DNA from: Myxococcus sp. CA023
GTDB lineage: Bacteria > Myxococcota > Myxococcia > Myxococcales > Myxococcaceae
Direction: 5' to 3'
NCBI RefSeq assembly: GCF_010998615.1
Contig: NZ_JAAEAH010000003.1
Coordinates: 1 to 64,000 of the forward strand
Length of the DNA stretch: 64,000 nucleotides
The position numbers were made by a program, and so were the translations under genes. Shown here piece by piece: positions 1-16,049 of the stretch. Each line of letters starts with the position of its first letter. Position 1 is the first letter of the stretch. The notes beneath the pieces are model-generated. The model saw only the letters and a program-made list of their open reading frames with translations. It was not told the DNA's origin and made no database searches.

Positions 1-73
1 AGCGGCCGGCTTTCAACAGCTCGACCACCCGCTCACGGAACTCCGGCGGGTATGGGGGACGTGACTTCGGCAT
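1..73 (-). mobile_element. IS3-type transposase OrfA, N-terminal fragment running off the window edge
   Basis: On the minus strand an ATG at 73 opens a frame reading MPKSRPPYPPEFRERVVELL, the typical beginning of an IS3-family OrfA (HTH_Tnp_1 DNA-binding domain). The frame stays open to base 1, so the rest of the element lies outside the window. Only 24 base pairs separate this start codon from the start chosen for the plus-strand ATPase gene, so the insertion sequence sits directly on the ATPase 5' end. The terminal inverted repeat cannot be delimited from this much sequence. Confidence 0.7.
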
Positions 74-97
74 CGTGGGACCCTTTTCGCACAGCGG

Positions 98-2824
98 GTG
101 GAACTCCACGAAACCGGGGCAACTTCAGTGGAACTGCAAGGGCTGGGAACGGGCATCCATGTCATCCATGCGCCCAATGAGACGGGTAAGTCGAGCCTCA
201 TCCTGGCCGTCGCAAGGGCGCTGTTCGACCGCCACTCCACGAAGGACCGAGAGATGAACCTGCTTCGTCCCTGGCAGACCAAGCTCTCTCCGCGAGTGAC
301 GCTGGAGTTCGAGACGGGGGGGAAGCGCTACCGGCTTGAGAAGGCTTTCCTGGATGACGCCAGCAGCGTCCTGGATGAGTGGACGGGGAGTCGGTTCGAG
401 CGGCTCGCTGAATCGCAGGAAGCGGATGCGTTGCTCCGAGGCTTCCTCGTCTCCAGCCTGCCCGGAAACGGCGTGACGAAGGTGGGCAACTGGGGCTTGG
501 CCCGGCTGCTCTGGCTGAATCAGTCGGCAGAGCGGTACGACCTGCCCGGCCTCGATACACCGCTCAAGGCCCGCCTCCTGGAGACGGTTGGAGTCGCCGC
601 CCTGAGCAACGAGGAACAGTCCCTCCTGAAGGCGATGGAGGGGGCCTACCGCCGGTTCTTCACGCCCAAGACGGGAAAGCTCGTCACCGGAAGCGACCTC
701 GATCGTGAGGGTGCTCGCATGCGGGAGTTGCGCGAGGAGGCAGCTCGGCTGACTCAGCGGTTGGCGGAGATCGAGCAGCTTGCCAGCGAGAGCATGGACC
801 TCGGCCAGAAGCAGATCTCCCTGGCGGAGGAACGGAGGACCTATGAGCAGCGGCTCGCTAGCTTGCACGAGCGCATCGCGGAGGAGGAGAAGCTGGAGCA
901 GCAGGCGGCGCTCCGGGAGAAGGACGTCGAGCGTCAACGAAAAGAGTGGCAGGCGCTGGACCAGAAGCAGCGAGAGCTTCTCGCGCTCCAGCAGAAGGTG
1001 GTCCAGCAGGAGGACCTGCTGGCTCGCAACGAGCCGGCCTTGCAGGAGGCCCAGGGACTCGTCCGGCGCGCCGAGGACGGGGCTCGCGAAGCACGCGAGC
1101 GACACAAGGCTCAGCAGGGGGAAATGGAACTGGCGGAGCAGCGCGTGGAACGAGGACGACTCCTCGAAGATGCGCGCGCTTCCCTGGCGGAGCAGCGGAA
1201 GGTGGACGGGCTCGTCAAGCAGGGGACGCGGGTGGAGACCTCGGTGGAGAATGCCCGACGCAAGACTGCGGCGCTGAAGGCGCTTCCAGATGCAGAGGTG
1301 AAGCGCGCCGAGGAGGTGCAGCGCAAGCTGACTCAGGCCCTGGACAGGCTGGACGCACAGGGGGTCGAGGTCTCCTTCACGGCCGAGGGCCCGCAGCGCA
1401 TCGAGTGGGAGGCCCAGGGGCACACCACACCGCACAAGCTCACCAGCGAGGAGCAGAAGGTCTTTTCGGGGGTGCGCGCTGGTGCACTGCGCATCAAGGG
1501 AGTGGGCGAAGTCCGCGTGCGCACCGCGGCCGAGGAGATTGGCAAGCTCGAAGCGGAGGTCGAGAAGCACCGGAAGGACCTGGCGCGCCGCCTCCATGAG
1601 CACGGAGTCGATGATGTGGTGGGTCTGCGCGCGGCCTGGGAGTCCCAGCAGGCCGTGCTTCAGGAGCTGTCGAAGTACGAGGAGGCACGGAGCCAGTTCT
1701 TGGAGGACAACAAAGTCGAGAGCGTCGAGGTGCTCAGGGAACAGCAGCGTGAGCAGGCACGGAAGACGGGGGCACTAAGTGCCCAGCTCAATCTTTCGCG
1801 GGAGGAGCTACAGACCCACCCATTTCCCGAGCTGAAGGCGCTGACGGAGGAACTCAAGGCCCGCAGGCAGGAGGTGAAGGCCCGGGACAAGGCGCGGGAG
1901 GAGGCGGAAGGGGCTCTCCGGAAGGCAGAGCAGCACCTGAAGGTCGTCACTCAGGGGCGCAATTCCGCGCAGGCTGCGGCCCAGGCGCTGGGCTTGGAGC
2001 TGAAGACCCAGCTCAACACCCTGGGCTTGTCGCTCGAAGGGCTGGGCGCGGAGGTAGAGCGGGGGGAGGCGGAACTGAACCGTCTGGAGAACATGGTCAA
2101 GGGGCTCCGAGCGCAGCTTCCCAGGCTGGAGGCACGCGCCACGGTCGAGCGGAAGAAGCTGCAGGACACGTTGGAGCGGATCGGAGACGAGGAGAAGAAG
2201 AACCAGGAGAAGCGCATCCGGGCGCAGGCGTTGCTCGAGCAGGCGGCTGCGGACGGTCTGTACTCGCGGCTCTGCGAGGCGGAGGAGAAGCTGGCGCTGG
2301 CGGAAGCCGCGTTCCAGCGACTGGAGACACGGGCCCGGGCCGCGGAGAGCCTCCGCACCATGTCCCAGGCCTGGCAGGACCAGGTGACCCAGACGTTCCT
2401 GGCGCCCATCGAGCAGGAGATCCACTCCCGCCTTGCGTATATCCGTGGAGGAGGGCGGCCCGAGCAAATCTTGCTGGACGCGGAATTCAGCGAGGCACGG
2501 TTGCAGACGGCGGGGGGCCCCTGGCCGCTGGAGGGCTTCTCGTGGGGGATGCGGGAGCAGACCCTGTTCACTTTGAGGCTGGCGCTCGGGGAACTGCTGG
2601 CCAAAAAAGGCCCGCGGCCGGAGCCACAGCTCGTCGTCCTCGACGACGCACTGGTGAACACGGACGCGGCCCGGCACCAGCGCGCCCTAGAGGTCATCGA
2701 GAGCGCAGGGGACACGTTGCAGATTCTCATCCTCACGGCCTTCCCGGAGCGCTACCGGACTCTCCGGGGAGTGAAGGAGTTCGACCTGAGGGCTCTGGCT
2801 CAAGCGTCCTCGCCGTCTTCCTGA
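98..2824 (+). CDS. SMC/YhaN-like coiled-coil ATPase
   Basis: Protein of 908 residues in the SbcC/RecN/YhaN style: a P-loop near the N-terminus (HAPNETGKSS, about residues 24-33), a very long coiled coil, and a C-terminal ABC ATPase half with a Walker B (LVVLDDALVNTD, about 846-857). Such proteins usually act on DNA ends or DNA structure, often with a metallophosphoesterase encoded just upstream. No CxxC zinc hook is seen; instead a globular insert rich in short strands interrupts the coiled coil at about 415-480. The ABC signature is degenerate: FSWGMREQ where LSGGxxEQ is expected. The frame is open a little upstream of the GTG at 98, and an IS transposase begins at 73, so the native start, promoter and any upstream partner may have been removed. 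Family-level call is firm; substrate is unknown. Confidence 0.8.
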   Translation: MELHETGATSVELQGLGTGIHVIHAPNETGKSSLILAVARALFDRHSTKDREMNLLRPWQTKLSPRVTLEFETGGKRYRLEKAFLDDASSVLDEWTGSRFERLAESQEADALLRGFLVSSLPGNGVTKVGNWGLARLLWLNQSAERYDLPGLDTPLKARLLETVGVAALSNEEQSLLKAMEGAYRRFFTPKTGKLVTGSDLDREGARMRELREEAARLTQRLAEIEQLASESMDLGQKQISLAEERRTYEQRLASLHERIAEEEKLEQQAALREKDVERQRKEWQALDQKQRELLALQQKVVQQEDLLARNEPALQEAQGLVRRAEDGAREARERHKAQQGEMELAEQRVERGRLLEDARASLAEQRKVDGLVKQGTRVETSVENARRKTAALKALPDAEVKRAEEVQRKLTQALDRLDAQGVEVSFTAEGPQRIEWEAQGHTTPHKLTSEEQKVFSGVRAGALRIKGVGEVRVRTAAEEIGKLEAEVEKHRKDLARRLHEHGVDDVVGLRAAWESQQAVLQELSKYEEARSQFLEDNKVESVEVLREQQREQARKTGALSAQLNLSREELQTHPFPELKALTEELKARRQEVKARDKAREEAEGALRKAEQHLKVVTQGRNSAQAAAQALGLELKTQLNTLGLSLEGLGAEVERGEAELNRLENMVKGLRAQLPRLEARATVERKKLQDTLERIGDEEKKNQEKRIRAQALLEQAAADGLYSRLCEAEEKLALAEAAFQRLETRARAAESLRTMSQAWQDQVTQTFLAPIEQEIHSRLAYIRGGGRPEQILLDAEFSEARLQTAGGPWPLEGFSWGMREQTLFTLRLALGELLAKKGPRPEPQLVVLDDALVNTDAARHQRALEVIESAGDTLQILILTAFPERYRTLRGVKEFDLRALAQASSPSS

Positions 2825-3174
2825 CCCGAAAGCAAGTCATTCAACCCCGCTCGCCCGTGCTGACCTGTCGCTAGTCGAAGGCGCGCACGGCCAACTCCTT
2901 CGCCATCTCGACGAGAAGCTGCGCGGTGAAAATCCAGGTGCCAGCGAGATGACGAGGATGAGGAGCAGTCCTCGGAGCATGCGCATCCATGACGCGTGCC
3001 TTCCCACGACGTCACCGCGGTTGCTCGCCGCGTCGGGGCGGTCGAGCAGCGCATCGGATTCTTCAGCGTGCCTTCAAGGCCTATCGCCGCATCGGCGTGT
3101 AGTCATGGGCGAGGGCGGTGCGTACTTCTCTTCGTAGACGCGGGACGCAGTGTCCCGAAGCCGGGAGAATGAAG
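2825..3174. other. Intergenic stretch with a possible gene-end remnant
   Basis: No convincing gene. On the minus strand a frame ending with TAG at 2871-2873 reads ...TWIFTAQLLVEMAKELAVR and looks like the amphipathic C-terminus of some protein, but no start or family can be assigned. It may be debris of a deleted gene. The right end provides the leader of the next gene. Confidence 0.3.
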
Positions 3175-3915
3175 ATGTCGAACATTCAAGGGAAGGTCGT
3201 CGTCATCACGGGGGCCAGCAGCGGGCTGGGCGAGGAGACCGCCCGCCACCTCGCTTCCCGTGGCGCGAAGGTGTTCCTCGGCGCGCGGCGAACGGACAGG
3301 CTCGCCGCCGTGGTGGCGGACATCGAGCGGGGAGGGGGCCAGGCGAGTGCCCGTGCGGTGGATGTCACGAAGCGAGCCGAGGTCACGGCGTTCATCCAGG
3401 CCGCGGTCGACAGGTTCGGGCGCATCGACGTCCTGGTGAACAACGCGGGCCTGATGTCGCTCGCGCCGGTGGCGAAGACGCTGGTGGACGAGTGGGACCG
3501 GATGGTCGACACCAACATCAAGGGTGTCCTCTACGGCATCGCCGCGGCGCTCCCGGTGTTCCAGCGGCAGAACAGCGGCCACTTCATCAACATCTCCTCG
3601 GTGGCGGGGCACAAGGTCAGCATGGGGGCCGCGGTGTACGCAGGCACCAAGTTCGCCGTGCGCGCCATCTCTGAAGGTCTGCGGCAGGAGGTGGGTGGTT
3701 CCATCCGCACGACCATCATCTCCCCGGGTGCGGTGCAGTCGGAGTTGCCGATGGGGAGCTCGGACCCGGAGACCGCCGCCAGCGTGAAGGAGATGTACCA
3801 GCAGTTGGCGATTCCCGCGGACTCCGTCGCGAGGGCCATCGCCTTCGCCATCGAGCAACCCGCCGACGTGGACATCAACGAGGTCCTGCTGCGTCCCACG
3901 AAGCAGGTGCTGTGA
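3175..3915 (+). CDS. Short-chain dehydrogenase/reductase (SDR), NAD(P)-dependent
   Basis: Classical SDR of 246 residues, a cytoplasmic Rossmann-fold oxidoreductase. It has the cofactor motif TGASSGLG near residue 11, the NNAG motif, the catalytic Ser in NISSVAG, and the YxxxK pair (YAGTK); PG follows the active site as usual. The start MSNIQGKV at 3175 is preferred because GGGAG lies 7 nt upstream; the frame extends further but lacks a ribosome site there. It resembles the clavaldehyde-dehydrogenase-like or YdfG-like SDRs; the substrate cannot be told from sequence. Downstream lies the stump of an aldo/keto reductase, so it may once have been part of a small redox operon. Confidence 0.9.
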   Translation: MSNIQGKVVVITGASSGLGEETARHLASRGAKVFLGARRTDRLAAVVADIERGGGQASARAVDVTKRAEVTAFIQAAVDRFGRIDVLVNNAGLMSLAPVAKTLVDEWDRMVDTNIKGVLYGIAAALPVFQRQNSGHFINISSVAGHKVSMGAAVYAGTKFAVRAISEGLRQEVGGSIRTTIISPGAVQSELPMGSSDPETAASVKEMYQQLAIPADSVARAIAFAIEQPADVDINEVLLRPTKQVL

Positions 3916-3949
3916 GTCCTCACACCAAAACTCTCAAGGCGAGCCCATC

Positions 3950-3997
3950 ATGAAAACGCGCAAGCTTGGGAATGGGAATCTCAAGGTCTCCGCTTGA
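3950..3997 (+). pseudogene. Aldo/keto reductase, 15-codon N-terminal stump
   Basis: An ATG at 3950 opens MKTRKLGNGNLKVSA followed by TGA. This is the characteristic first strand of aldo/keto reductases (MKxRxLG..GLxVSALG), but the other roughly 300 residues are absent. The stump follows the SDR stop by 34 bp, consistent with an operon whose second gene was deleted. It is too short to make a functional protein. Confidence 0.6.
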
Positions 3998-4231
3998 TGC
4001 ATCCATCCCACAGAATCAGGAAACGTCGAGTGGATGGAGAAGGTCAGCGACGCTCAATACGGGAGCCGGTCGTAAGGGCCGCGCAGGCGCAGGAAGAATC
4101 CGTCGCGAGCAACCGCCACCTGGCGTTCAATACGGGCCGGCTCACCGTCGAGCCCGTCAACACGCGGTCTCAGGGGCTCGTCGGGAAGACGTCACCCTGG
4201 CGACCGCGCCCAGCGTCCGAGGAGACAGCAG
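3998..4231. other. Deletion scar between the reductase stump and the RibD-like gene
   Basis: No gene is supported. Open frames across it give low-complexity Arg/Pro-rich translations typical of shadow reading. The sequence joins the aldo/keto reductase stump to the leader of the next gene, whose GAGGAG ribosome site is at about 4219-4224. Confidence 0.4.
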
Positions 4232-4939
4232 ATGCGCAGAGCGAAGCGCCCGTACGTGATTTGCCACATGGTGCCCTCCATTGATGGGCGCATCGTCACG
4301 AAGGGCTGGAAGCTCTCGTCGCGCGCCCTGTCCGAGTACGAGCGGACGGCGGAGACGTTCGACGCCGATGCCTGGATGATTGGCCGGATTTCGATGGAGC
4401 CCTACGCGGGGAAGGCGAAGGTCCCGGCACGCAAGGCAGGGCAGCCGATTCCGAGGACGGACTTCATCGCGAGGCACGACGCGGAGTCCTACGCCATCGC
4501 GCTGGACCCCTCGGGCAAGCTCACCTGGAAGTCGAGCTCCATCGATGACGAGCACGTCATCACCATTCTCACGGAGCAGGTCTCTGACGACTACCTGGCC
4601 TTCCTCCAGTCGAAGGGCGTCTCCTACCTGTTTGGCGGCAAGACGGAGCTGAACTTGACGAGGGTGCTTGAAAAGCTCCGTAAGGACTTCGGTATCAAGC
4701 GGTTGCTCCTGGAGGGCGGTGGGAAGATCAACGGCTCCTTCCTGGCAGAGGACCTCATCGACGAGCTGAGTGTCTTGGTGGCGCCCATCGCGGATGGTTC
4801 CATCGGAACGCCTTCTCTGTTCGATGCGAGCGAGGGAAGGGGCCCGGTCCGTCATCTCAAGCTGGTCTCCTGCGAGCCGCGGAAGAGCGACATGCTCTGG
4901 CTGAAGTACAAGGTGCGCAAATCAGAATCGAAAAGGTGA
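4232..4939 (+). CDS. RibD C-terminal/dihydrofolate-reductase-fold protein
   Basis: Protein of 235 residues with the RibD_C (bifunctional deaminase-reductase C-terminal, DHFR-like) fold: the N-terminal strand and catalytic-type segment MVPSIDGRI, then WMIGRISME, and the nucleotide-binding LLLEGGGKINGSF near residues 162-174. Stand-alone members are NADPH-dependent reductases that act on pyrimidine or pterin-like substrates, and are common as general accessory genes. Start ATG 4232 has GAGGAG seven bases upstream. It is convergent with the eCIS operon, whose last gene ends at 4998. No riboflavin gene is nearby, so a housekeeping role in riboflavin synthesis is unlikely. Confidence 0.85.
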   Translation: MRRAKRPYVICHMVPSIDGRIVTKGWKLSSRALSEYERTAETFDADAWMIGRISMEPYAGKAKVPARKAGQPIPRTDFIARHDAESYAIALDPSGKLTWKSSSIDDEHVITILTEQVSDDYLAFLQSKGVSYLFGGKTELNLTRVLEKLRKDFGIKRLLLEGGGKINGSFLAEDLIDELSVLVAPIADGSIGTPSLFDASEGRGPVRHLKLVSCEPRKSDMLWLKYKVRKSESKR

Positions 4940-4973
4940 TGAGCAGAACGGGCCGGGTGGACTGCCACGTTAG

Positions 4974-4997
4974 CGGCGCCATGTGTCACGGGCGCCG
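4974..4997. terminator. Hairpin between convergent genes, possible terminator
   Basis: CGGCGCC (4974-4980), a 10-nt loop, then GGCGCCG (4991-4997) form a perfect 7-bp stem directly next to the stop codon of the eCIS ATPase. There is no T-run on either side, so intrinsic termination is only possible, not shown. Position between two converging transcripts supports the reading. Confidence 0.4.
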
Positions 4998-6940
4998 TCA
5001 GCGGAGCCCAGGGGGCGTGGTGCGGAGCTCGGAGGGGGGCTCGCGGCCCTGCTTCCGGTACTCATGCACGAGCGCCTCGATGATGTCCGGTGGTTGGATG
5101 GAGCGGCCCGCTTCACGCGCGATGAGCGCGGCCGTCAGTACCACGTTGCGAATCTGCCCTCCGGCCAGGTCCGCCGTCGCCGCCAGTCGGTTCAATTCCT
5201 TGGCGGGAAGTTCGTGCGCCATGCCCAGATGCGTGGTCCAGAGCGCGCGCCGCTCGGCGGGTCCGGGCAGGGTGAAGTCGATGATGGCATCGAGGCGGCG
5301 CGTAAAGGCTGTATCGAACCGGCTCTTGCTGTTGCTGGTCAGGATGGCCACGCCATCGAAGGCCTCGATTCGCTGAAGCAGGTAGTTCGTCTGTGCGTTG
5401 GCGAACCGGTCGTTCGAGTCCTTCACGTCGGTGCGCTTGGCGAAGAGCGAGTCCGCCTCATCGAAGAGCAGCACCAGGTCGGCATGCTCGGCCCGCGCGA
5501 AGAGCTGCGAGAGGTTCTTCTCCGTCTCACCGATGTACTTGCTCGTCACGGATGCCAGATCCACGCGGTAGAGCGGCAGTCCGAGTTTCGTGGCCAGCCA
5601 TCCCGCGGCGAGCGTCTTGCCCGTTCCCGACGCGCCCATGAAGAGTGCCCGGACACCCGCGCGATAGCGCACCGTCGCGGAGGGGCCCAGGCCGTGGACC
5701 AGATCGTCCCGAGCGCGGCACCGCGCCAGGAGAAGCTCCAGTTCTCGTTTCACCTGGGGCACGAGGACGATGGCGTCGTCGTGGATGGCGTCCATCAAGG
5801 GCTCCGCGAGCGTGCTCATGCCCTCGGATTCCGCCTCCCAGGCCGCTGCGAGCACGTCTTGCAGCTCGGGCTCCGGTCGCCCGTCCAGCGCCGCTTTCTG
5901 CCGGGCCAGCCGGCCAAGTTGGGAAATCCGCCCTGCTCCCTGACGGTGCCGTCGGGCCAGCTCCTCGGCGAGGTTCGGTGCGCCCAGTGAGGACTCCCAC
6001 AGTGCCCGCCGTTCCTCGCTGGGAGGTCGTGGAACGGACCAGCGCAACACCGCGCGGTCCGTCGCGTCGAGCGTGCCCTCGGGTCCGGTGATGGCCAGCA
6101 CGGGGCCGCCGTAGTTCGGCAGGTTGGGAAGGACCTTTCGCTCGCCGGGCGCGAGCTCGTGGACATGGACGGGGAGCAGTCCTCGCTGAATCAGGAAGGG
6201 CCCCAATCCCGGCTGGTGCTCTGCTCCGAGGAAGAGGGGGGCTCGTCCGAGCGTCCTTGCGACCGCCGCCGCCACGGTGCGGGTTTCAGAGAGGGACGTG
6301 CCGCGCAGCACGAGCGTCGACCGAGGCTTGTCTGCGAGAAAGCGCGCATACCGGTGCACGCAATCCATGATGGAGGGAGGCAGCGGGACGTCCATGAGGC
6401 GGGCCGAGCCTAGCGTTGCCCCAGGCCAGGTGACGTCGTGGCCAGACAGCGCCAGGAAGAGCGGCAGCGGCATGGCCAGCGTTTGCTCACACAGTGGCAG
6501 CTCCTCCCGGAGGCGCGTCAGCAGGCCGCTGCCCAGGGCCGCTCCGGCGGTGAGGAGGAGCAGGGCGTCCTGGCCTCCGGAGGCGGCCGGCGCCAGTGCA
6601 CTGGAAACCAGTCCCAGCGTTGGCCGAGAGGCCTCCACGGGTGCTTGAAGGTACGCGACGGCCCGGCCCACCATCGGGTCCTGCTCGACGGCTGCGACCA
6701 GGGCCACTGCCAGGAGCTCCACCAGGGAGAGCCCGAGCACTTCGCCGAGCATGACGAGTCCAGCATCCTCGGAGCCCGGACGTGTGAGGCGCTCCCGAGC
6801 GCGAGCGACCCAGTCCCGCCCCGTTGCATCCAGGTGCTGTCGCAGGAAGCGCAGCTCGATGGCTTCTCCATCCCCTGAGTCCTCTTGTGTGAGGGCCAAC
6901 GCCGCGAGGACCGTGGTGCGAAGGGGCAGGGAGGACGTCG

Positions 6941-6944
<4 letters not shown>
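4998..6944 (-). CDS. eCIS AAA+ ATPase (Afp15/Pvc15-like)
   Basis: AAA+ ATPase of 648 residues, last gene of the contractile injection system operon. The AAA module is in the C-terminal third: Walker A GASGTGKT (about residue 437), SKYIGETEKN, Walker B LLFDEAD, sensor-type TSNSKSRFD and arginine-finger-like FTRRLD. The N-terminal 400 residues include a second, degenerate ATPase-like region (VLAITGPEGTLDATDRAVL) without a Walker A. In Afp and PVC systems this protein is needed for particle assembly, not for injection. The start ATG 6944 overlaps the previous stop as ATGA; a longer frame exists but runs into the upstream gene. Cytoplasmic, assembly role inferred from the family. Confidence 0.9.
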
Positions 6945-13242
<6,298 letters not shown>

Positions 13243-15096
13243 TCAGCTCCGCAGCGCCAGGAACGCCTCGTCGAGCGACACACCTTCGTCCAGCAGCTTC
13301 TTCAACTCCGTCACGAACGTGGCGTAGGCCGCGGCGGTGAGCGTCATCACGTAGGCCCCGATGTCGGGCATCCGGTAGGACGCGGCCAGGGTGGCCAGCG
13401 GCACGTTCAGGAGGCTGGGGGCCGCCTCGAGCCTCGCCAGGCCCTGCTTGACGGTGGCAGGGAAGCGGTTGAGCGCGGCCATGTACTCCTTGTGCTGGAT
13501 GCGCTCCAGCCGCAGCGTGGCGGAGGCCATGCCCGCGAACTGCCACCGCGTGGTTCCGTGGGCGAGCGTGTTGAGCAGGGGAACGAGCTGGCCAATGGCC
13601 ATGGCGGTGCCGCGCTGGGGCAGGGCGGAGAACTCGTCATAGAGCTCCGCCTGCCGGAGCTTCTTCACCAGCTCCTCGAAGTGCTGCTCGCCGTCGTGGT
13701 CCTCCGGCTCGGGCAGCGGCTGGCCCGCCGCGGAGTGGTGGAGCGGCAGGCTGCGTCGGCAGGCATACCAGAGGGTCCGCGAGCCGGAGAGCAGCTCGCT
13801 CCACGCCGCGTCCACCAGGTCTGTCACGGGCGCCTCGGGCACGGGCTGGACCTGCCAGCGGCGCGTGAGGTCCAGCAGGGCATGCGCGGGCAGCCGCCGC
13901 GCCACCTGTCCCACCGCCGCCGCCCGCAGCTTGAGCGGCGCCGCGCGCAGCACCTCGCGGAGGCCCTCCAGCCGCTGCGCCATGCCATGGCGCGCCACGG
14001 GCACCATCACCAGGACGGACACCGACTCCAGGGCCTCGCCCGTCTGCGTGAGGTCGATGGGGGGCAGTTGAAGGGACTCGTCGAGGATGGCGCCGAGCTC
14101 GTCCTCGGCCACCACCGTCAGCTCGACGTCCACTTCGGGCGGGAAGTAGAACTCCGTGAGGCTGCCCGCCTCGATGGCCGCCGCGGGCAGGGTCCCCGCG
14201 GCGGGCAGCGTGAAGAAGTGCTCGCTCGCGAGGAACCGCTCGCTCTGGCCCGCCGCGCGACGCGCCTGGAGCACCTCCTTCAGGTGCTGCTGATATTGAA
14301 GCGCGTGGGCTTCACGCAGCTCGCGTGGTGCCACGCCGAAGCCCACTACGCTGCGCTGTTCGGCGCCCACCTCACGCCGCACCAGGAAGGTGTCCAGCCA
14401 GCGGAGGGTGCCTCGGTCCAGTGCCAGCATCGCCAGTGGCAGCGCGTCCACGGGGAGGTTCCGCATCCCCGCACCAGCGAAGACTTCATGGGCCGCGCGG
14501 CTGCGGCGCGTCTCGAAGGTGCCACCGCTCACCGGGTCTGGGTAGGGGATGAGCGTCAGCGCCACCGCCTCGATGATGTCGCCGTCCTGCGTGGTCCGCG
14601 CGGCGCCCAGCGATGTGGGGTACGAGGCAACGGGGTTCGCCGTGTACTCCACGGGGCGCAGCACCAGCACGTACAACCCAGAGCGGCTCCGCGCCAGTTC
14701 GCGCGGCACGGGGGCGAGCCCGAAGGCCGCGTCCAGCCGTTGAATCTCCGGGATGTCGTCCAGGCGGATGCCCGTCAAGTCACGAGGCACGACCACCAAT
14801 TCGCCGCCGGGTGTCAGTCCATGGCCCAGGCGGACGGTGAGCGTCGTGCGGTCCTGGCTGGGCGTGACGGTCAGTCCGTGCATCACCCCGGTGCCATTGG
14901 CCCGTGAGAGGTCGGCCTGCCGCGTGAGGAAGTAGGTCTGCTCCCGCGTGAGGTCCTTCGCGGTGAGGAAGCGCCCGTCGAAGAAGAAAGAGCGCACGCG
15001 CCGGTCGTCGTGCACCATTGCCCGGGCGGTCTCCAGCGCTTGTGCCGTCTCCCAGGTGAGCTTCTCCCGGGCGGGTCCACTGGTTGGGTTGAACAC
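13243..15096 (-). CDS. eCIS-associated protein, FFFDGR/EQ-module family member 2
   Basis: Protein of 617 residues. Residues of about 34-110 show the shared module: SFFFDGRFLTAKDLTREQTY, then GVMHGLTV and a V.LG.GLTPGGEL track. The rest is helix-rich with no recognised domain. It lies between its two paralogues (8725-13239 and 15124-16044), so the three genes look like an old triplication with divergent tails. By locus position, downstream of the gpJ and tail-protein-I genes, these are probably baseplate-peripheral proteins. Start ATG 15096 has no strong ribosome site; the 27-bp gap after the previous stop is one of the few untranslated breaks in the operon. Confidence 0.75.
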   Translation of the reverse strand: MFNPTSGPAREKLTWETAQALETARAMVHDDRRVRSFFFDGRFLTAKDLTREQTYFLTRQADLSRANGTGVMHGLTVTPSQDRTTLTVRLGHGLTPGGELVVVPRDLTGIRLDDIPEIQRLDAAFGLAPVPRELARSRSGLYVLVLRPVEYTANPVASYPTSLGAARTTQDGDIIEAVALTLIPYPDPVSGGTFETRRSRAAHEVFAGAGMRNLPVDALPLAMLALDRGTLRWLDTFLVRREVGAEQRSVVGFGVAPRELREAHALQYQQHLKEVLQARRAAGQSERFLASEHFFTLPAAGTLPAAAIEAGSLTEFYFPPEVDVELTVVAEDELGAILDESLQLPPIDLTQTGEALESVSVLVMVPVARHGMAQRLEGLREVLRAAPLKLRAAAVGQVARRLPAHALLDLTRRWQVQPVPEAPVTDLVDAAWSELLSGSRTLWYACRRSLPLHHSAAGQPLPEPEDHDGEQHFEELVKKLRQAELYDEFSALPQRGTAMAIGQLVPLLNTLAHGTTRWQFAGMASATLRLERIQHKEYMAALNRFPATVKQGLARLEAAPSLLNVPLATLAASYRMPDIGAYVMTLTAAAYATFVTELKKLLDEGVSLDEAFLALRS

Positions 15097-15123
15097 GGTT
15101 ATCCCCCTTCGAGAGAGTCGGGC

Positions 15124-16044
15124 CTAGAAGACGCCCATCCACCGGGCGAGCGCGGCGGTCGAGAGGCTGAAGGGCCTCAGGTCATTGTCGACGTAGACAT
15201 TCCCCTGCCGCGTGGGCCGCACCTCCGTGCCGCGCACGTCCTCCACGTCCGTTGCTCCGATGACGACGCGGGCGAGGAAGACCCACGCGGGATCCCTCAC
15301 CTTCAGGTCGGGCTGGGTCGGGTCCGTCAGCAGCGAGGCCGGGATGAAGGTGTCGCTCCACAGCTTCGCCAGCTCCTGTTCGCGGCTGCCTCGCCAGGCG
15401 TTGAAGATGGCCTGCCGAAGCTTGATGCGCCGCTGCACCGGGTCTGGTTCGTCCACGGGGTCCGGGAAGGGGCTCTTGGGGACCTCCGGAGGGGGATACG
15501 CCGTGGAGCGCGGCACCAGTCGCAGCTCGTATCCATCGCGAATGCGCGAGGCGACCACGGCGTCCATGGCGTCGAAGGGCCCCGCCGCGAAGGCAGGCGT
15601 CTTGCCGCGCTCGCACTGGAGGAAACGCAGGAACAGGTCCGCCACCACCCCCGTGGGCGGAAATCCCGCGGCACCGGGGCTCAGCCGGTACTCGGCCGGG
15701 GTGAAGACGCCGAAGTCGGCCATCTCCAGCGGCTCCTGCCAGTACCAGCGGTCCAGCTTGAGACACGCATCCATGGGCACTTCCACCAACCGGCCGAAGG
15801 GGTCCAACGCGAGCCCGGCGGACACCCGGATCTCCTCATGCTCCGGCTCGGTGCCCTCGTGGTGACTCACCTTGAGCCCGGCCACCGTCCCGACGCCGTG
15901 AAGGTACGCCAGGGCCCGGGTGAGCCGGCCTCGGTGATAGGTCTGCTCGGCGGTGAAGTCTCCCGCGTCCAGGAGCACGCCGGTGTCGTAGTGGAGCCGG
16001 TCTCGTGTCTCCGCGTCGAGCAAGGCGTCATTCGGGGGCGACAT
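15124..16044 (-). CDS. eCIS-associated protein, FFFDGR/EQ-module family member 1
   Basis: Protein of about 306 residues, the shortest and simplest of the three paralogues. The module is HYDTGVLLDAGDFTAEQTYH, followed by GVGTVAGLKV and the strand-rich EIRVSAGLALDPFGRLVEVP. The frame opens with TTG at 16053 and has ATGs at 16050 and 16044; AAGGAGG lies at 16054-16060, so 16044 has the best spacing (9 nt), while 16050 is possible. The gene overlaps or abuts the stop of the tail-protein gene. Function unknown; baseplate-associated role inferred from context. Confidence 0.75.
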   Translation of the reverse strand: MSPPNDALLDAETRDRLHYDTGVLLDAGDFTAEQTYHRGRLTRALAYLHGVGTVAGLKVSHHEGTEPEHEEIRVSAGLALDPFGRLVEVPMDACLKLDRWYWQEPLEMADFGVFTPAEYRLSPGAAGFPPTGVVADLFLRFLQCERGKTPAFAAGPFDAMDAVVASRIRDGYELRLVPRSTAYPPPEVPKSPFPDPVDEPDPVQRRIKLRQAIFNAWRGSREQELAKLWSDTFIPASLLTDPTQPDLKVRDPAWVFLARVVIGATDVEDVRGTEVRPTRQGNVYVDNDLRPFSLSTAALARWMGVF

Positions 16045-16049
16045 GGTCA

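Noticed and set aside
3994-4284. 96-codon plus-strand frame after the AKR stump
   Set aside because: No ribosome site or family; it overlaps the start of the well-supported RibD-like gene.
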